Below, piece by piece: positions 1 through 11,075 of a DNA stretch of 57,609 nucleotides. A program made the translations under genes and the position numbers. The number at the start of each line of letters is the position of its first letter. The first letter of the stretch is position 1. Source of the stretch: Hofstenia miamia (Eukaryota; Xenacoelomorpha; Acoela; Hofsteniidae); contig CABFPE010000032.1 in assembly GCA_900660155.1 (NCBI GenBank), positions 126,802 to 184,410 on the forward strand, given 5' to 3'. The notes beneath the pieces were generated by a model that was given only the letters and a program-made list of their open reading frames with translations, was not told where the DNA came from and did no database searches.

Positions 1-27
1 AGAGTTTTTATATTAAATTACGATTAT

Positions 28-169
28 GTCCAGAGATCTGAATATTATTTTCATTGATGCCCAGAGATCTGTATATTATTTAAATAGTTTTCGATGCTGC
101 CCAGAGATCGGAACGTTATTTTCGATGATGCCCAGAGATTTTAAGTAGTTTTCCAAGCTGCCCAGAGAT
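28..169. repeat. Short tandem array with core GCCCAGAGAT
   Basis: Five copies of the core (one as GTCCAGAGAT) begin at 28, 59, 99, 130 and 160, so the spacing is 30-40 bases. The linker is also partly conserved, with recurring TATTATTT and AGTTTTC. An inverted copy, ATCTCTGGGC, lies at 1011-1020, so the first kilobase may be one element bracketed by opposed arrays. I recognise no family. Confidence 0.75.
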
Positions 170-460
170 TTTTACTCCAATGCTGCTTCAGGTGATATTG
201 CCACCTATTTATTTTATATAAAGCACCTTTTTGTGGTTAATTTCATTTATTACTATATAAAATTGCTAGCAATTGAGTTTTAGAGAGAGATTTTATTCTC
301 GCTTTTAACGCGATATGCTTGCTTTTACGATTCTGCATTATATTAATATTTATTATATTATATTTGTCAAATTAAATATTCAGTTTCCAATATTTCTAAA
401 TGAAATATAAATGACTATTCTACGTAATAAATGTTGAAAAAACTTGAGCAATTGCTCCAT
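170..460. other. Non-coding, AT-rich
   Basis: No open frame, RNA fold or repeat was recognised here beyond general AT richness. Confidence 0.5.
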
Positions 461-529
461 TGAACAGGCTGGACTCTAACCAGCAATCTCTCATTAATAA
501 TGAGTGTGCTATCATTGCACCACTGTTCT
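461..529 (-). tRNA. tRNA-like cloverleaf, probable pseudogene or SINE head
   Basis: Read on the minus strand this 69-nt segment folds as a tRNA. The acceptor stem AGAACAG/CTGTTCA has six pairs, the D stem GTGC/GCAC is perfect, and the T arm has a perfect GCTGG/CCAGC stem around TTAGAGT. The anticodon stem ACTCA/TGAGA has one mismatch and would place ATT at the anticodon. The B box GGTTAGAGTCC has one mismatch to GGTTCGANTCC. The D loop AATGATA is short and lacks the conserved GG pair, and an A34 anticodon is unusual, so a decayed tRNA or the head of a SINE is more likely than a working tRNA. No CCA is encoded, as expected for a eukaryote. Confidence 0.45.
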
Positions 530-1127
530 ATATATGTATGCAATAAAATCAATCTACATTCAAATTAAAAAAATCGGGAAATTTAAATCCCTTCAACTGC
601 CTTTAGCTCTATGTGATATCATTTCCCACTTAATGGGGGAATGAGCTTACTTAAACTAAATGTTCATGACAGTATTTACTAAAAAATGCTCTATTATTCT
701 ATAAATGGTAATAATAAAAAAGTGTTAATATCTGCTACATCGTTTAAAAAAGAAAAACACCGTTTAATGTGCAAAATTAATTCCAACGTTAATTTGAGTA
801 ATGCTATTTTACGAAGAAACCTGTAACTTCACTCCGGCGTAAAAACTGTGCTCAGCAATACTCAATTTCACCTAAATAACTAAAAAATTGCTTGAATAAG
901 ATACATTAAGCAGTTTACTATATCAAAAACGTTGTTTTTCCGAGAATTGTATTTTCGGTTATTGATACGTCATAATATTTTAATGACGTCATACAGGATC
1001 TGGGCAGCAAATCTCTGGGCAGGTTTTAAAGATACCGGTTATTAATAATATATTTTGATTTTTTTCCCATTAAATATAACATGGTGCTGTCGATTTTTGA
1101 GGAAGTTCATTATTAAATTAATAGATT
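530..1127. other. Non-coding; inverted GCCCAGAGAT copy near the end
   Basis: No gene is seen. Positions 998-1020 carry two reverse-complement forms of the core repeated at 28-169, the second exact. Nothing else was recognised. Confidence 0.5.
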
Positions 1128-1710
1128 TGTTATCAAAATTATAATACATTAGTCTGTCTCTTATTATGTCAAAATTCACTGAGTTAAGAACTATGCTTAA
1201 ATCAAGAAGTGCAACGCAACTACATTTATTGAGGGCTAAATTAGATTTTAATTGTTCTTATATTGATAAAATTGCATCTTGAGTGCTATAACCACTACGA
1301 AAACCAAACTGTTTTTGGAAAATATATTTTCAGATTTCAATACGCGCTTATTTGATTACTTAGTAATTTTTCGAAAAGTTTAGTAAAAGGATGGCTATTA
1401 CAAATGGGTATATAATTTTTTTTGCGTTTTTGAAGGTCACCTTTTTAAATAGAGGACTTATATTGGATTTTTTAAAAATATCCGGAAATTCGGTGTCAAT
1501 AATACAGTTGGTTAAATGTGAATGAAAGATGATCACTAAAAATATGAAAAAAGTGCAGTTGATGTTGATTTATTTGTGTCTAAGTTTCTAATTCATTAGC
1601 ATTTGCGAATCTAAAAGAAAATAATGTTTTTGGCATGAGTTTATTAATATTTTCCTTACTTTTATATTGGGGGAAATTGAAATTGCCAAGTTCTTTAAAT
1701 GTTATATTTA
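1128..1710 (-). pseudogene. Non-LTR retrotransposon relic (reverse transcriptase fragment)
   Basis: Minus-strand translation in shifting frames gives fragments typical of the reverse transcriptase of Jockey/CR1-type LINEs: a piece like TKLFEKLLSNQI (the motif after RPIS), then FGFRSGYSTQDAIL, then a degraded LLDLS motif. Upstream is a linker with MPKTLFSFRF and NANELET. Several stops and frameshifts interrupt it, so it is dead. It is a 5'- and 3'-truncated fragment. The family is inferred from motif order only. Confidence 0.6.
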
Positions 1711-3687
1711 GGTAGTATATTATTTTTGTTTTTCTGTGGTAATTTAATTATCAATTCTTAATTCATTAATGTCAGTTGAAATCCCTTATATAGGTGCAAG
1801 GAGCATGGTCACTGAATGATTTGAAGATTACGGATTTACAGCATAAGTCTGAATTTGTTATGAAGTAGTCAATTAAGTTGTTATTCCGTGTGGGTCAGTC
1901 AGTATTTACACAGTGAAAATCGTATGTGGCACAAAATTATTTAACGATTTTTTTCAAGATTATTATAATAATATATATTCAAGTCAACAAATATATTTAT
2001 AGAATAGTATGGGTCATTTATTTTGGAAATTTTATTTGACTTATAATTTAAATATTCAATATGATAATTTTTATTTAGATTTTATGTGATATTAATCAGT
2101 TTCAATGACATGTATTTCCAAATAATATAATTTGTATCCAGAGTGATTCATTTTCTGAATTTGTTATGAAATTATTTTAATTATTTTAAATATTTTATAT
2201 ATATGGTCTGAATTTGACCAGATAATGTTAGCAAATTTACAAATAAGCAGATTATTGCACCAGTTTTAGTTGTTTTATTAGCTTTAAGAAATATATCCCA
2301 AGTTAACCCACGGATTTCTTTACAATCTTCAATTCTCATTAACCCTGTAATTCACGAATTAATAACGATATCTAAAATCAGGAAGCAACACAGGATGGAA
2401 GATTCTCTGCTCTTTCATTGCTGTTATGCAACCTTGCCAGATCGTGAAACACTTCTTTGCATGAAGTTATCCCTCCCGACTCAATAAGCATTGGTGGTCT
2501 ATCCTCAGAAAACAAAATAGTTTGGGTCAATTTCTGCTTTCAAGAACTTTAGACCACATTATAGCCTAGAGATTAGGTATGGGAGGATTTGAAACTTTTT
2601 AAAAAATCGGACATGTCTTTAAAAGATAACTAAGGTTTTCAAAAAATTCAGGCAAAAAAAGTTTAGCACAATTTTTTACAAGTACGCAAAGCACATTTTG
2701 CATAGATGTGTCAATGTCCACGTACAGTATTTCCCAATTTCTTAATATGCTTGGTAAAAATGTGTGAAAATGAAATCAATACCAAATACATATACATGTA
2801 TATGGTTACTCTAGAATGTTAAGAGATAATATCTTTTAGCAGAGATGTAGGAGCTGCTGGGTACCCATCGGTTGAGATGGGTTTGGATTTTTACACAACT
2901 GGTGACTTGCGCTAGTCTGGCTTTAGTAACCTTAAAACTAGATGCGTGCAGTTGTATTTTCAGACTAAACCTGGGCTTACATTTAACGTGTAGACTAAAT
3001 CTTGTCCTTCTTAACGGGATTCTTTGTCAGTCTTCCGCGACAAAGTTTTAGATTCCTTTGGACTTTTCACCTGTGTTACTGCGAGTTTTAGTTTTAAGCA
3101 GTGTCTTTAGTACTTCATTTAGTTGTAGTGAAAATGGAAATTCTGCGGGATTGATGATTAGAAAGATAATGATTTCTATTTGAATCTTCTTGATAAAATG
3201 TTCGTAATATTCCTCATAATATTTCTTATAAGAACATAGTTTTTCTATATGAGACTGGGTTGTATTGCAAATTGCATAGCAATTATAGAAATATGACAAA
3301 TATATTCAGCACTTTTCTTATTTAACTGTATTACCGAATTATGTATTTTCAAATTTTATGAAATTACGTTCATAGTCTTTCAATTTCTAAATATTGCTAC
3401 AGCATATTTTCTATAAAAAAGTTGTTTTAGTGGACATAACATATTTGATTGTATGAATTTCAGCAGCCCAACGATCGACCCGAATTAAAACTATTAAAGC
3501 AAGTACATATACATTTACTTAAATAGATTTGGTATAAGAAAGCATTTATTGATTCTTAAGTCTTTGTTTGAATTGATATTTTACGAATACCAAGCATGTA
3601 CATTCCCTTGTGTATAAATTTCCGTTATACACATAGAAATGTTTAATATTTAATCACACCACAAGGTTTACCCAATTTCTAGGGACA
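1711..3687. other. No gene recognised
   Basis: AT-rich sequence without convincing coding frames. The stretch at about 2385-2560 is more complex in base composition and may be an old repeat, but no motif was identifiable in any frame. The minus-strand frame at 3048-3299 has no recognisable domain. Confidence 0.4.
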
Positions 3688-4149
3688 GTGAAGTTTATTA
3701 CTCTTTTGTGTTGTGTGAAAAAACTCACACAACGGCAAGCCTGGTTTTTAACAACTACATATGAAAGACATATCAATCGATTTGATGAAAGGCTTGCAAT
3801 ATTGGCTGACTATGATCAATGGAAATCCGGAGTAGATGTCCTGGATACCGAATTAAAACCAAGTGTAGGCGCTTGCAATACAGAGTTCTCTTTACTATTT
3901 CAGATGTTATATGGTGTGCTGGCGGCTTTACTGCAACTTCAAATAGAGGTTCGCCTAAGGAAGTCTCAAACCTTTCGTTCCACAAAGTCTCTCTCTTACT
4001 TCTATCACAAGAACCAAGTAATAGGCTGCATCTTCGACCCATGGGAACACAAGGCAGATGAAATTCTCAAATTCTACCCAAGAGAAAAAATAAAAATATT
4101 GAAAGCAGTGGGGAGCTTCTTTGTAATAAAATGTATAGACTTCCTATAA
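3688..4149 (+). pseudogene. piggyBac-type transposase C-terminal relic
   Basis: The open frame contains YDQWKSGVDVLDTE, matching the piggyBac signature in which a tyrosine and a lysine-glycine/serine pair precede GVDxLD. In the family this motif lies near the last catalytic aspartate. After a frameshift the reading TKCRRLQYRV resembles the following basic tract. Near the end YPREKIK recalls the CPREK part of the C-terminal zinc-binding motif, but the cysteines are lost or in another frame. The N-terminal half and first catalytic residues are not found, so it is a fragment. The assignment rests on motif resemblance and could be wrong. Confidence 0.5.
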
Positions 4150-6049
4150 TTTTATAGTTATTATCGACATACCTACGGAATATAGCCTTTTTTATAGAAT
4201 ATATATAGTTTTTAGACTCAATCTCTTATCACTAACATAACTATATATTTGTAATATGGTTTCTTAAAACAAATATTGATAAAATAAGGAATCGTAAAAT
4301 TTGAACAAATATCTAGCACTTTGTCATTGGGGTGCTATGGCACCCCAACGTACGCTGCCTGGAAAAGCGAACGTACAAGAACGGTTAAACAAAAGAAAAC
4401 ATTATTAAATTACACTTTTTAAAAACATATCTTTTGATTTGCACAGAATTCAATTTGAAATTAATTTTTAAGGGATGGAATACGCAATTCAAACTAGGAA
4501 TTGCGAATGAGCACAAACATTTTGCTTCGCCGCCTTGTCCCTCGATTTTTAGTTAAAAAGAAACTTAATAGTATTTTGCTTCTCCAAATAGCCGCAAAAA
4601 AATCTCTTTTAGTCAACTTAAACGCAGCCCATGCACCTCCAGCAAATCTACGCTGTTGTTCTTATATCACTACCGGCCTTTCACCCTCTGATATGAAAAT
4701 AGTTTAAAACTCTTGAAGATTCATCATATCATGATAAATTTTCGATACTTCTGTTGCATTCTGGATAGCAAAAAATATTACATTTAGTATTCCTTAGTAA
4801 TTCAGCCAGGGTATTACACCCTATTTTCATTTTCGCAACCTTAACATTTAACTTAGCTCTTTCAATTATTGATCAACAATAAAAACATTCCCACCATAGA
4901 ACTTCCTCATAAAGACCTTTGCCAATATTTCTAAAAGTTGCTAAACTTTGATTTCTTCTGTGGAATGTAGTTCATATCTTGAAATAGTGTAAGAAATTGA
5001 ATCTCTCCTTTCAGATAGATGTCGGCAATGCTGACATTTAATGAATCAATGCTATACTTCGGACTTCATCGGTTCACTAGAAAGTTAAATACATTGAAAC
5101 CAGCAAAAAAACTACTTTAAGGCGGCAGTTAGTCTTTAATCAGATTCTTGTGAAAATTCCTTGTGTTTTTATTAAATAATGTTGGATTCAAGATTTCTTC
5201 AAATCCCTTGCAAAGAATTTGTATCTAATATTATGCAATTAATGTATATTTTGCAGTTTGTCAAACAATAGGAATTAATTCACAGCAAGTAATTAGCACT
5301 TTGGTTTGAAACAAATTGGAAAAATTAAACTTCTTGTTATAAAATAGTCTAACTATCTTTAAAATGAATAAGTTTGACTTATTTGGAATTTAATGTCACA
5401 AACACACTAAGCCATTTTAAATCTCACAATCTCAATGTACTGTAAATCAAAATGGTCTGTGAATAATATTAAACAATGAATTAGCAGTTTGATTGTGCCA
5501 ATTGTAATTAAACTACATTTGAACAACTTTCATGTAATTCAAACTTTTTGCATTGTAAAAATAACGACTGAATCTAATGGTAGCGTTTAAAAAAGAGCCA
5601 AATGTCAATAATACAGTTTTTGCTCTCTGGTAATTAGCAAACATTAACTTGAGTGAAAGCTGAACTTTATTTATGCACTAAAAATAGAAATTTAAAATAA
5701 CTTATATTTTTCGTGTCTTTAACCTTATGTAAGTAAGATGTTTCAGTAGTTCCAGTAAAAAATTTAGAGAATAGGGCAGAATGATGCAAAAACTTTCTTC
5801 AATTACTTATAACTTCAGTTATCCTGGTCACTATTAATATGTCCAAAAATCATTTCTACTAAAAACTACATCTCTACTTCAACGTCTTTCAAAGAAATCA
5901 AAACAGATTTGATTACAGAAAACCTTTATAATTTTTTGAGAATAGTTAGAAAAATGCCCATGTGAAATTATTATTTTTTCTGAATTCAATTGCAAACGAC
6001 ATTATTAATTTTCCAATAAATGTAAAAGAATTCAAATTTTTTTTAATTA
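4150..6049. other. No gene recognised; small hairpin at about 4329-4346
   Basis: A short perfect inverted repeat, GGGGTGC-TATG-GCACCCC, lies near 4329-4346 and could be the end of a decayed transposon. The frame at 4501-4707 has no recognisable domain. The remainder is AT-rich intergenic sequence. Confidence 0.4.
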
Positions 6050-6545
6050 ATTAAGCAATAGAGTAGATAATTGCAATAGTCATCCTTATGAAATTCAAAT
6101 CTTTTAAACCACAATTAGAAACATTCCTCAAGCAAAAATATATAAAAAGGAAGGCATGGTTTGAATTAAATTACTAGAAAATATTGCGAAATTATCTCCT
6201 TGGGTAATGTTAACACATTCATAGCTATTTACTTGTCATTATCTTCTCTACATTCTTTCTTCTTAAATTGTTTTTGTATTCCTAAAAACTTTTAAAATTC
6301 TCAAACGTTTTTAAAAAAAATACAATTTTGGTAAATCAGGGTTAGAATATAAACTTTTCAACAATGGCTGTACGATCACTCCATATTCAAGTGGTACTAA
6401 TCATTTATTTTTAGTCTAGTTTATATATTATATTGCCTTTGTAAATATACTTATGTGTATGCTTTGTTGACGCTATTCAGATAAATTATCAGTTTTTAAT
6501 TGTAAATATTTATCTGATTAAAGAATATCTTATCTCATCTTACTT
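6050..6545 (+). mobile_element. 3' end fragment of the Jockey/CR1-type LINE, plus orientation
   Basis: At about 6106-6177 the frame reads TFLKQKYIKRKAW and then stops. This matches the C terminus of the LINE at 10.9-14.6 kb (IYLKQKYISGQSW). It is followed by the same 3' untranslated region, including the hairpin at 6475-6519 and a tail of ATCTTATCT repeats ending near 6545. Coding sequence upstream is badly degraded. This is a 5'-truncated insertion, the usual product of incomplete target-primed reverse transcription. Confidence 0.7.
6475..6519 (+). repeat. LINE 3' untranslated hairpin (copy 2)
   Basis: ATTCAGATAAAT pairs with ATTTATCTGAT across a loop of about 20 nt. The same structure occurs in inverse orientation at 10935-10979, with only a few base changes. 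It is followed by TAAAGAATATCTTATCT, the shared element tail. Confidence 0.7.
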
Positions 6546-6559
6546 ATGCATGCAGAAAT

Positions 6560-6990
6560 ATTTTGACAGCTGGATACAGTTTAAGGCTATCGATTCAAGA
6601 GCTAAATTCATTGATGTACTATTGCTCAATATGTCGTTATCATTAGCATATTGAATTAAATTACTATAAAATATGAAATGCAGGTCATTTACATAAATGC
6701 TGAAAAGAAATTAGCATTGTTAGTTATGGTAACTAATTAAAAATTATCATATCACTTAACTCTCTGGAGTTTATGATTTCAATACTATTTATCAAATTTA
6801 TGCTATAGCAACAAAATCTTCAATAGCAAATTTTTCACTAGAATGCTAGAAGCTTTTGAAAAATCTAGGAAGACAATGACTACAAAATGATTGGAAGCGA
6901 GTGTTTTTTCAGGCTAGATGTTTTCTGATAAAATTAAGAATTTCTAAGAAGTTCGTCATTACAATTAAGTTTGTTTGATTAAATTAAATT
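6560..6990 (-). pseudogene. LINE reverse-transcriptase fragment, minus orientation
   Basis: The text at 6590-6710 aligns by eye to 11890-12010 of the LINE at 10.9 kb, around the YADD box and following residues. For example, TTGAATTAAATTACTATAAA corresponds to TTGAATTAAATTACAATCAG. It continues toward 6850-6960 with the degraded upstream part of the reverse transcriptase (the AFDSI and FRK region). It lies tail to tail with the plus-orientation fragment, so two separate insertions or an inversion are needed. Confidence 0.6.
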
Positions 6991-8210
6991 AACAAAATAG
7001 CAAGTTCCTTTGGAGAAAGAAGCTATTTTTACATGTTCTACTTTTAAGTTATGTTTATGGCCCCATTTCACTGTATTGTTTCATAAGTTAAAATTTGTAA
7101 TATATGCCATTCCCCAATAGTTCTGATATTTATATTGATAAATTTTAATGCTGTTTTCATCTAGCTTAACACGGATTCATTTTTTAAAGTGAATCCGCTC
7201 GTTTTGCTTTCAATGTTTCAAAAAATACCTGTTTGTTTACCTAAGTCTAAAACGTTTGCATAATTATGTTGCATGAAAAAGTAAAGAATTTATTTACAAA
7301 TCCCTAAGTACAGTCTATTACAAAATGAATAAATATACATATTGAATTACCCTTCAAGAAATGTTGAGGCTTAGTGTGAATACATTGCATAGTATTAATT
7401 AAATACTATAACTAAACGAATAAATAAAACCATCAACATACGGGTAATACAAATTCGTGGATTTCAAAACAATTTTGTGAGAACCTCAGATAGACACTCA
7501 GATTCTCTATAGAGAGCTACATTGATTTGTGATGGTAATAATCCAACCACATTTCAATTCATTTGTCAAGGCCAAGGCATATAAAATAACAATTCAATAG
7601 ACAGATTTTTTATTTATTTACTTTAATGTATTTTTTAAAACTCATAATGACATTAAATGTTACACAATGCATTATACAAATATATTTTGGACAAGTACTC
7701 CAAGTAAGCTGTAGTCAAATTCTTTAGAAGTCGTTCTAACATCATAAGAATTTGAATCCTCAAAATTACTACTGACATTGCCATCGTCCTAAATAACCAA
7801 ATAGAATCAAAGTTTTAGCACAGTTTTAGTGTTCGTTAATGTCTTCCGCCCACAGTCGTCTTCCTAAGAATAGGTCTCAATACATAATTATGGCTGCAAA
7901 GCACAAGCGGGAGATAAATATTACAAAATACGTGCTCTAAAACTAGATTTACGTACTACCCACGACGCATATCAATTCCGAAAATAAAAAACGAGTTTAT
8001 ATGTTAGTTTATGTTGAAAAAAGTCACTTAACTTTTTACTTTCAATTTTGGATACTACTGATGCCTCACTTTGACTGTCGATTTCCTTATCAGAAGACTC
8101 TTGTGCATCCTACTTAATGAAAAATGAATCGATGCGGTGTGTACGCTTCGCTCTCGCATTGGATATCTATGCTTAACTAAAATCAAATTTTTTCTAAGTA
8201 TGGCTTAGCA
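6991..8210. other. No gene recognised
   Basis: AT-rich sequence with no coding frame or RNA structure that I can support. Some richer tracts near 7750-8160 contain no identifiable motif. Confidence 0.4.
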
Positions 8211-8212
8211 GT

Positions 8213-8440
8213 TCTGTTGGGTCAAAAATGACCCCTTCTGGATTTTGCGTTAATAAAGAAAAATACACATTATTTTATATAAGAACGTGTGTATTAAAAA
8301 GTTATTGGGAGTATGAAAAACAATTGACGCTGTGAGAATTCACTCAGTCCCATTTTATTCAACAATGCACAGCAGTGAGATAGCGGTTTCTTTCAGCTTC
8401 GGGTAAAAAATGACCCGGTCGGGCGTCCGTGAATTAATTG
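8213..8440. repeat. Possible MITE with GGGTCAAAAATGACCC ends
   Basis: GGGTCAAAAATGACCC at about 8219-8234 is a near-perfect palindrome, and a similar block (GGGTAAAAAATGACCC) lies at about 8401-8416. Both sit within 25-35 bases of a TTAA tetranucleotide. Paired palindromic blocks about 180 bases apart suggest a small non-autonomous DNA transposon, perhaps of piggyBac type given TTAA, but no exact terminal repeat plus target duplication was established. Confidence 0.35.
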
Positions 8441-9203
8441 GAAGCAGAAACTTAAATTTGCAATTAATTGTTGACCATTCGAGTAGTTTATGCAAAGGGT
8501 TTCCTGCGGTCAACATTGGCTCAATTAGAGTATCACATTTGAAACAATTGTTGACCCGCATGGAAAACTGAAGAAAAAAACGCGATTTAGGAATGGACTG
8601 CAATTTTATACAGCCATTTGTCTCAGCTTAATTAATATTTCAATAATATATGTATATTTATGTACGTGAACTTAAATAAAATAGCTACATCTCTCACTCA
8701 GTCGTATGCAGCCATTATTTAGACTGACTGGGAAACAATGTTCCTCGCTAGATGTTCCATAGCTTTTGTCTAGGATTGATGAACCTCTTTTAGAATAACA
8801 CAATCATGATCATATTCAAACGGGGTTGAGTATTACAGAGAACAGTTTTAACGGCTACTAACTATTTCAGCCGCTAAAATAGCCAAATATTTTAGCTACT
8901 GCCAATTTGCTTATATAAATGTAATAAAATGAACTATTTGTAAGAAATAATGTATATGATGATGATTTCGAGGGCAAAAAATTATGGAGGATGTATTTGA
9001 AGTACTTTCAATATCTATATCAATCATAATAATCATGGAGTACTACATTCATATTAATCAAAAAAGCTTCCCATTCTGAGATGAGATTGAAATATTTTGC
9101 CTTTTTGAATGTTTATTATCGACTTTTTCACGGTAAAAATTAATATATGAATATCATAACCATTCTAAATTGTAAATTTAAAGAGGCTCTTTGAAACACT
9201 TAT
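8441..9203. other. No gene recognised
   Basis: AT-rich; the short minus-strand frame crossing 8355-8603 lacks any recognisable domain. Nothing else is seen. Confidence 0.4.
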
Positions 9204-9355
9204 TTGGGAGGGAGCAACTGTACCTTTTGCCCCCTCCCCCATTTCCACCACCCTGCATCACTACTAGTCAATCTAAACGACCAATATTTAAACTTTGATT
9301 TTGTAAAAGGTAAATATTGTAGTATATTTACATCCCTAATTTGTAAATTTATAAT

Positions 9356-10142
9356 ATGTGTCGCATTAGTAAATTTCCTCCTGGCAGGCTCTCAAAGTCG
9401 ACAGAAAAATTACAACAAACACTAAGAAGGCTTTCAACTATTTGCCCAAAACTCACAAGTAAACAACTAAAACGAGACTGGGCTGACGGGCACAAATACA
9501 GCGATTCCAGCATTCGTCGTATATTACGAAAATATGGATTATTCGGGCGTAGGGGCTCTAGAAAACCGACTCTGACAAAATTACAGATTGCAGCAAGATT
9601 GAAATTTTGCAAGAGCCTAAAAAACAACACGATTGCTGACTGGCAAAAGGTCATATTCAATTATGAATGGGGTTTACAGCTCAAAAACGGTCGTGTCCAC
9701 TTTGTTCGACGTCCAAAACGTGCCAAATTCAGCAACAACCTCAAATACCTGTGCCAAAGAAACCCTCAAAACAAAAATCCATTATAGGCCTCAGAACACT
9801 TGAAAGAATTTATGGAATGACCCGAAATATATTGACGTTTTGAGACAAAAAGTATTGCCTCTAATGCAGGATGATCCAATCCTGCAACAAGACAATGCGA
9901 CTTGTTATACTTCTTCTGAAGTAAAAGCGTTCATGGAACTTGAGGGGATAGCACTTCTTCCAAATTGGCCAGCAAGGTTCCCTGACAAGAATACTATAGA
10001 GAATTTATGGGAGGTCTTAAAACAAAGCCCTGGAGAACACCATATTCGAAATTTAGAAGAATTGTGGCATGTTATTGAAACAGAATATTTCAAAATTTCA
10101 GATGATTATATATCCACTTTGTTCAATTCATTGCCTAACTAA
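9356..10142 (+). pseudogene. Tc1-type DD34E transposase, inactivated
   Basis: The first part (9356-9787, 143 codons) has the Tc1 helix-turn-helix region: LSTICPKLTSKQLKRDW, then SSIRRILRKYGLFGR. The catalytic core starts at ADWQKVIFNYEWGL, where the family has IFSDE; the first catalytic aspartate is therefore tyrosine here. A stop at 9785-9787 and a shift separate the second part (9840-10142), which holds LQQDNATCYTS (second aspartate) and PDKNTIENLW (the final glutamate). The DNA-binding N terminus is short, and flanking inverted repeats were not resolved. Tc1 transposases cut and paste DNA at TA sites; this copy cannot encode an active enzyme. Confidence 0.85.
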
Positions 10143-10904
10143 GTTAAAAAAGTTATCAAGAACCATTTCTACCAACTATACTAAAGAAACTTTTCTAAGT
10201 GGTTTGTTAATTTATAACGTTGTAATGTCTACAGTTTGTTTGTAATGAACCGAAAATCGTAACTACTATGCGTTTTTGTAGAGTTGTTGAACGTTTATGA
10301 TCAAGGCTGTATATTCTTATATATTTATATACAGTTAACTGAATGCCGGCTATTATTATAATCATTTTAATTAATTTTGTATAATTTTGTTGCATAAGTT
10401 TTGTAATTTATATTCATGTTTCATTAGTTCCCCATATAGAATTTGAATCAAATGTAAGTATTCATTAAACCAGAGAATTCATCGAATCCATTTCAATATG
10501 ATTTATTAGGAATTTTTTAAGAATTAATTTTAATCAATTTTATTTTTTAGAATCTAAGCTGTTTTGTAATTTGGTAAAGAAAGTTGATAAAGGCATATAT
10601 ATATACATATATATATATATATATGTTTATGCTATCACATTTTTCGTATTCTTCATTTTTATTTACTAATTTAATAAAGAAAACGTGTCAAAAACTTGAA
10701 AATCTTTTAAATGGGCAATGAATACAATCCGCAAAAAACATCAAGGAAAAATTTTAGAAAAGCATAACATAAAATCATTAGAATGCTTATTGAAGTAAAT
10801 TGTCTCTCACTATTTTGGAAAAGATATTTAGTAGAAATAAATAAAAATTCCATAGAAGAACTAAGAATTATCACAAAATAAAATTTACAATTGAATTATG
10901 GAAC
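10143..10904. other. Intergenic, with (AT)n at about 10595-10624
   Basis: Sequence between the Tc1 relic and the LINE. It holds a TA dinucleotide microsatellite at 10595-10624 and otherwise nothing recognisable. Confidence 0.5.
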
Positions 10905-10934
10905 AAGATAAGATAATAAGATAAGATATTCTTT

Positions 10935-10979
10935 ATTCAGATAAATATTGACAATTAAAAACTGATAATTTATCTGAAT
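10935..10979 (-). repeat. LINE 3' untranslated hairpin (copy 1)
   Basis: Inverted repeat ATTCAGATAAAT/ATTTATCTGAAT with an intervening AT-rich loop, just upstream of the element's 3' tail. Its conservation between two copies suggests that the element's reverse transcriptase recognises it in the RNA; that role is inferred from how other LINEs choose their template. Confidence 0.7.
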
Positions 10980-11075
10980 AGCGTCAAAGTATACAAACAT
11001 ACATACAAATACATACAAAAGCAAAGTATACTATACAATAAATCTAACAGGATAGGGAGAAATTACTAGGAGATT

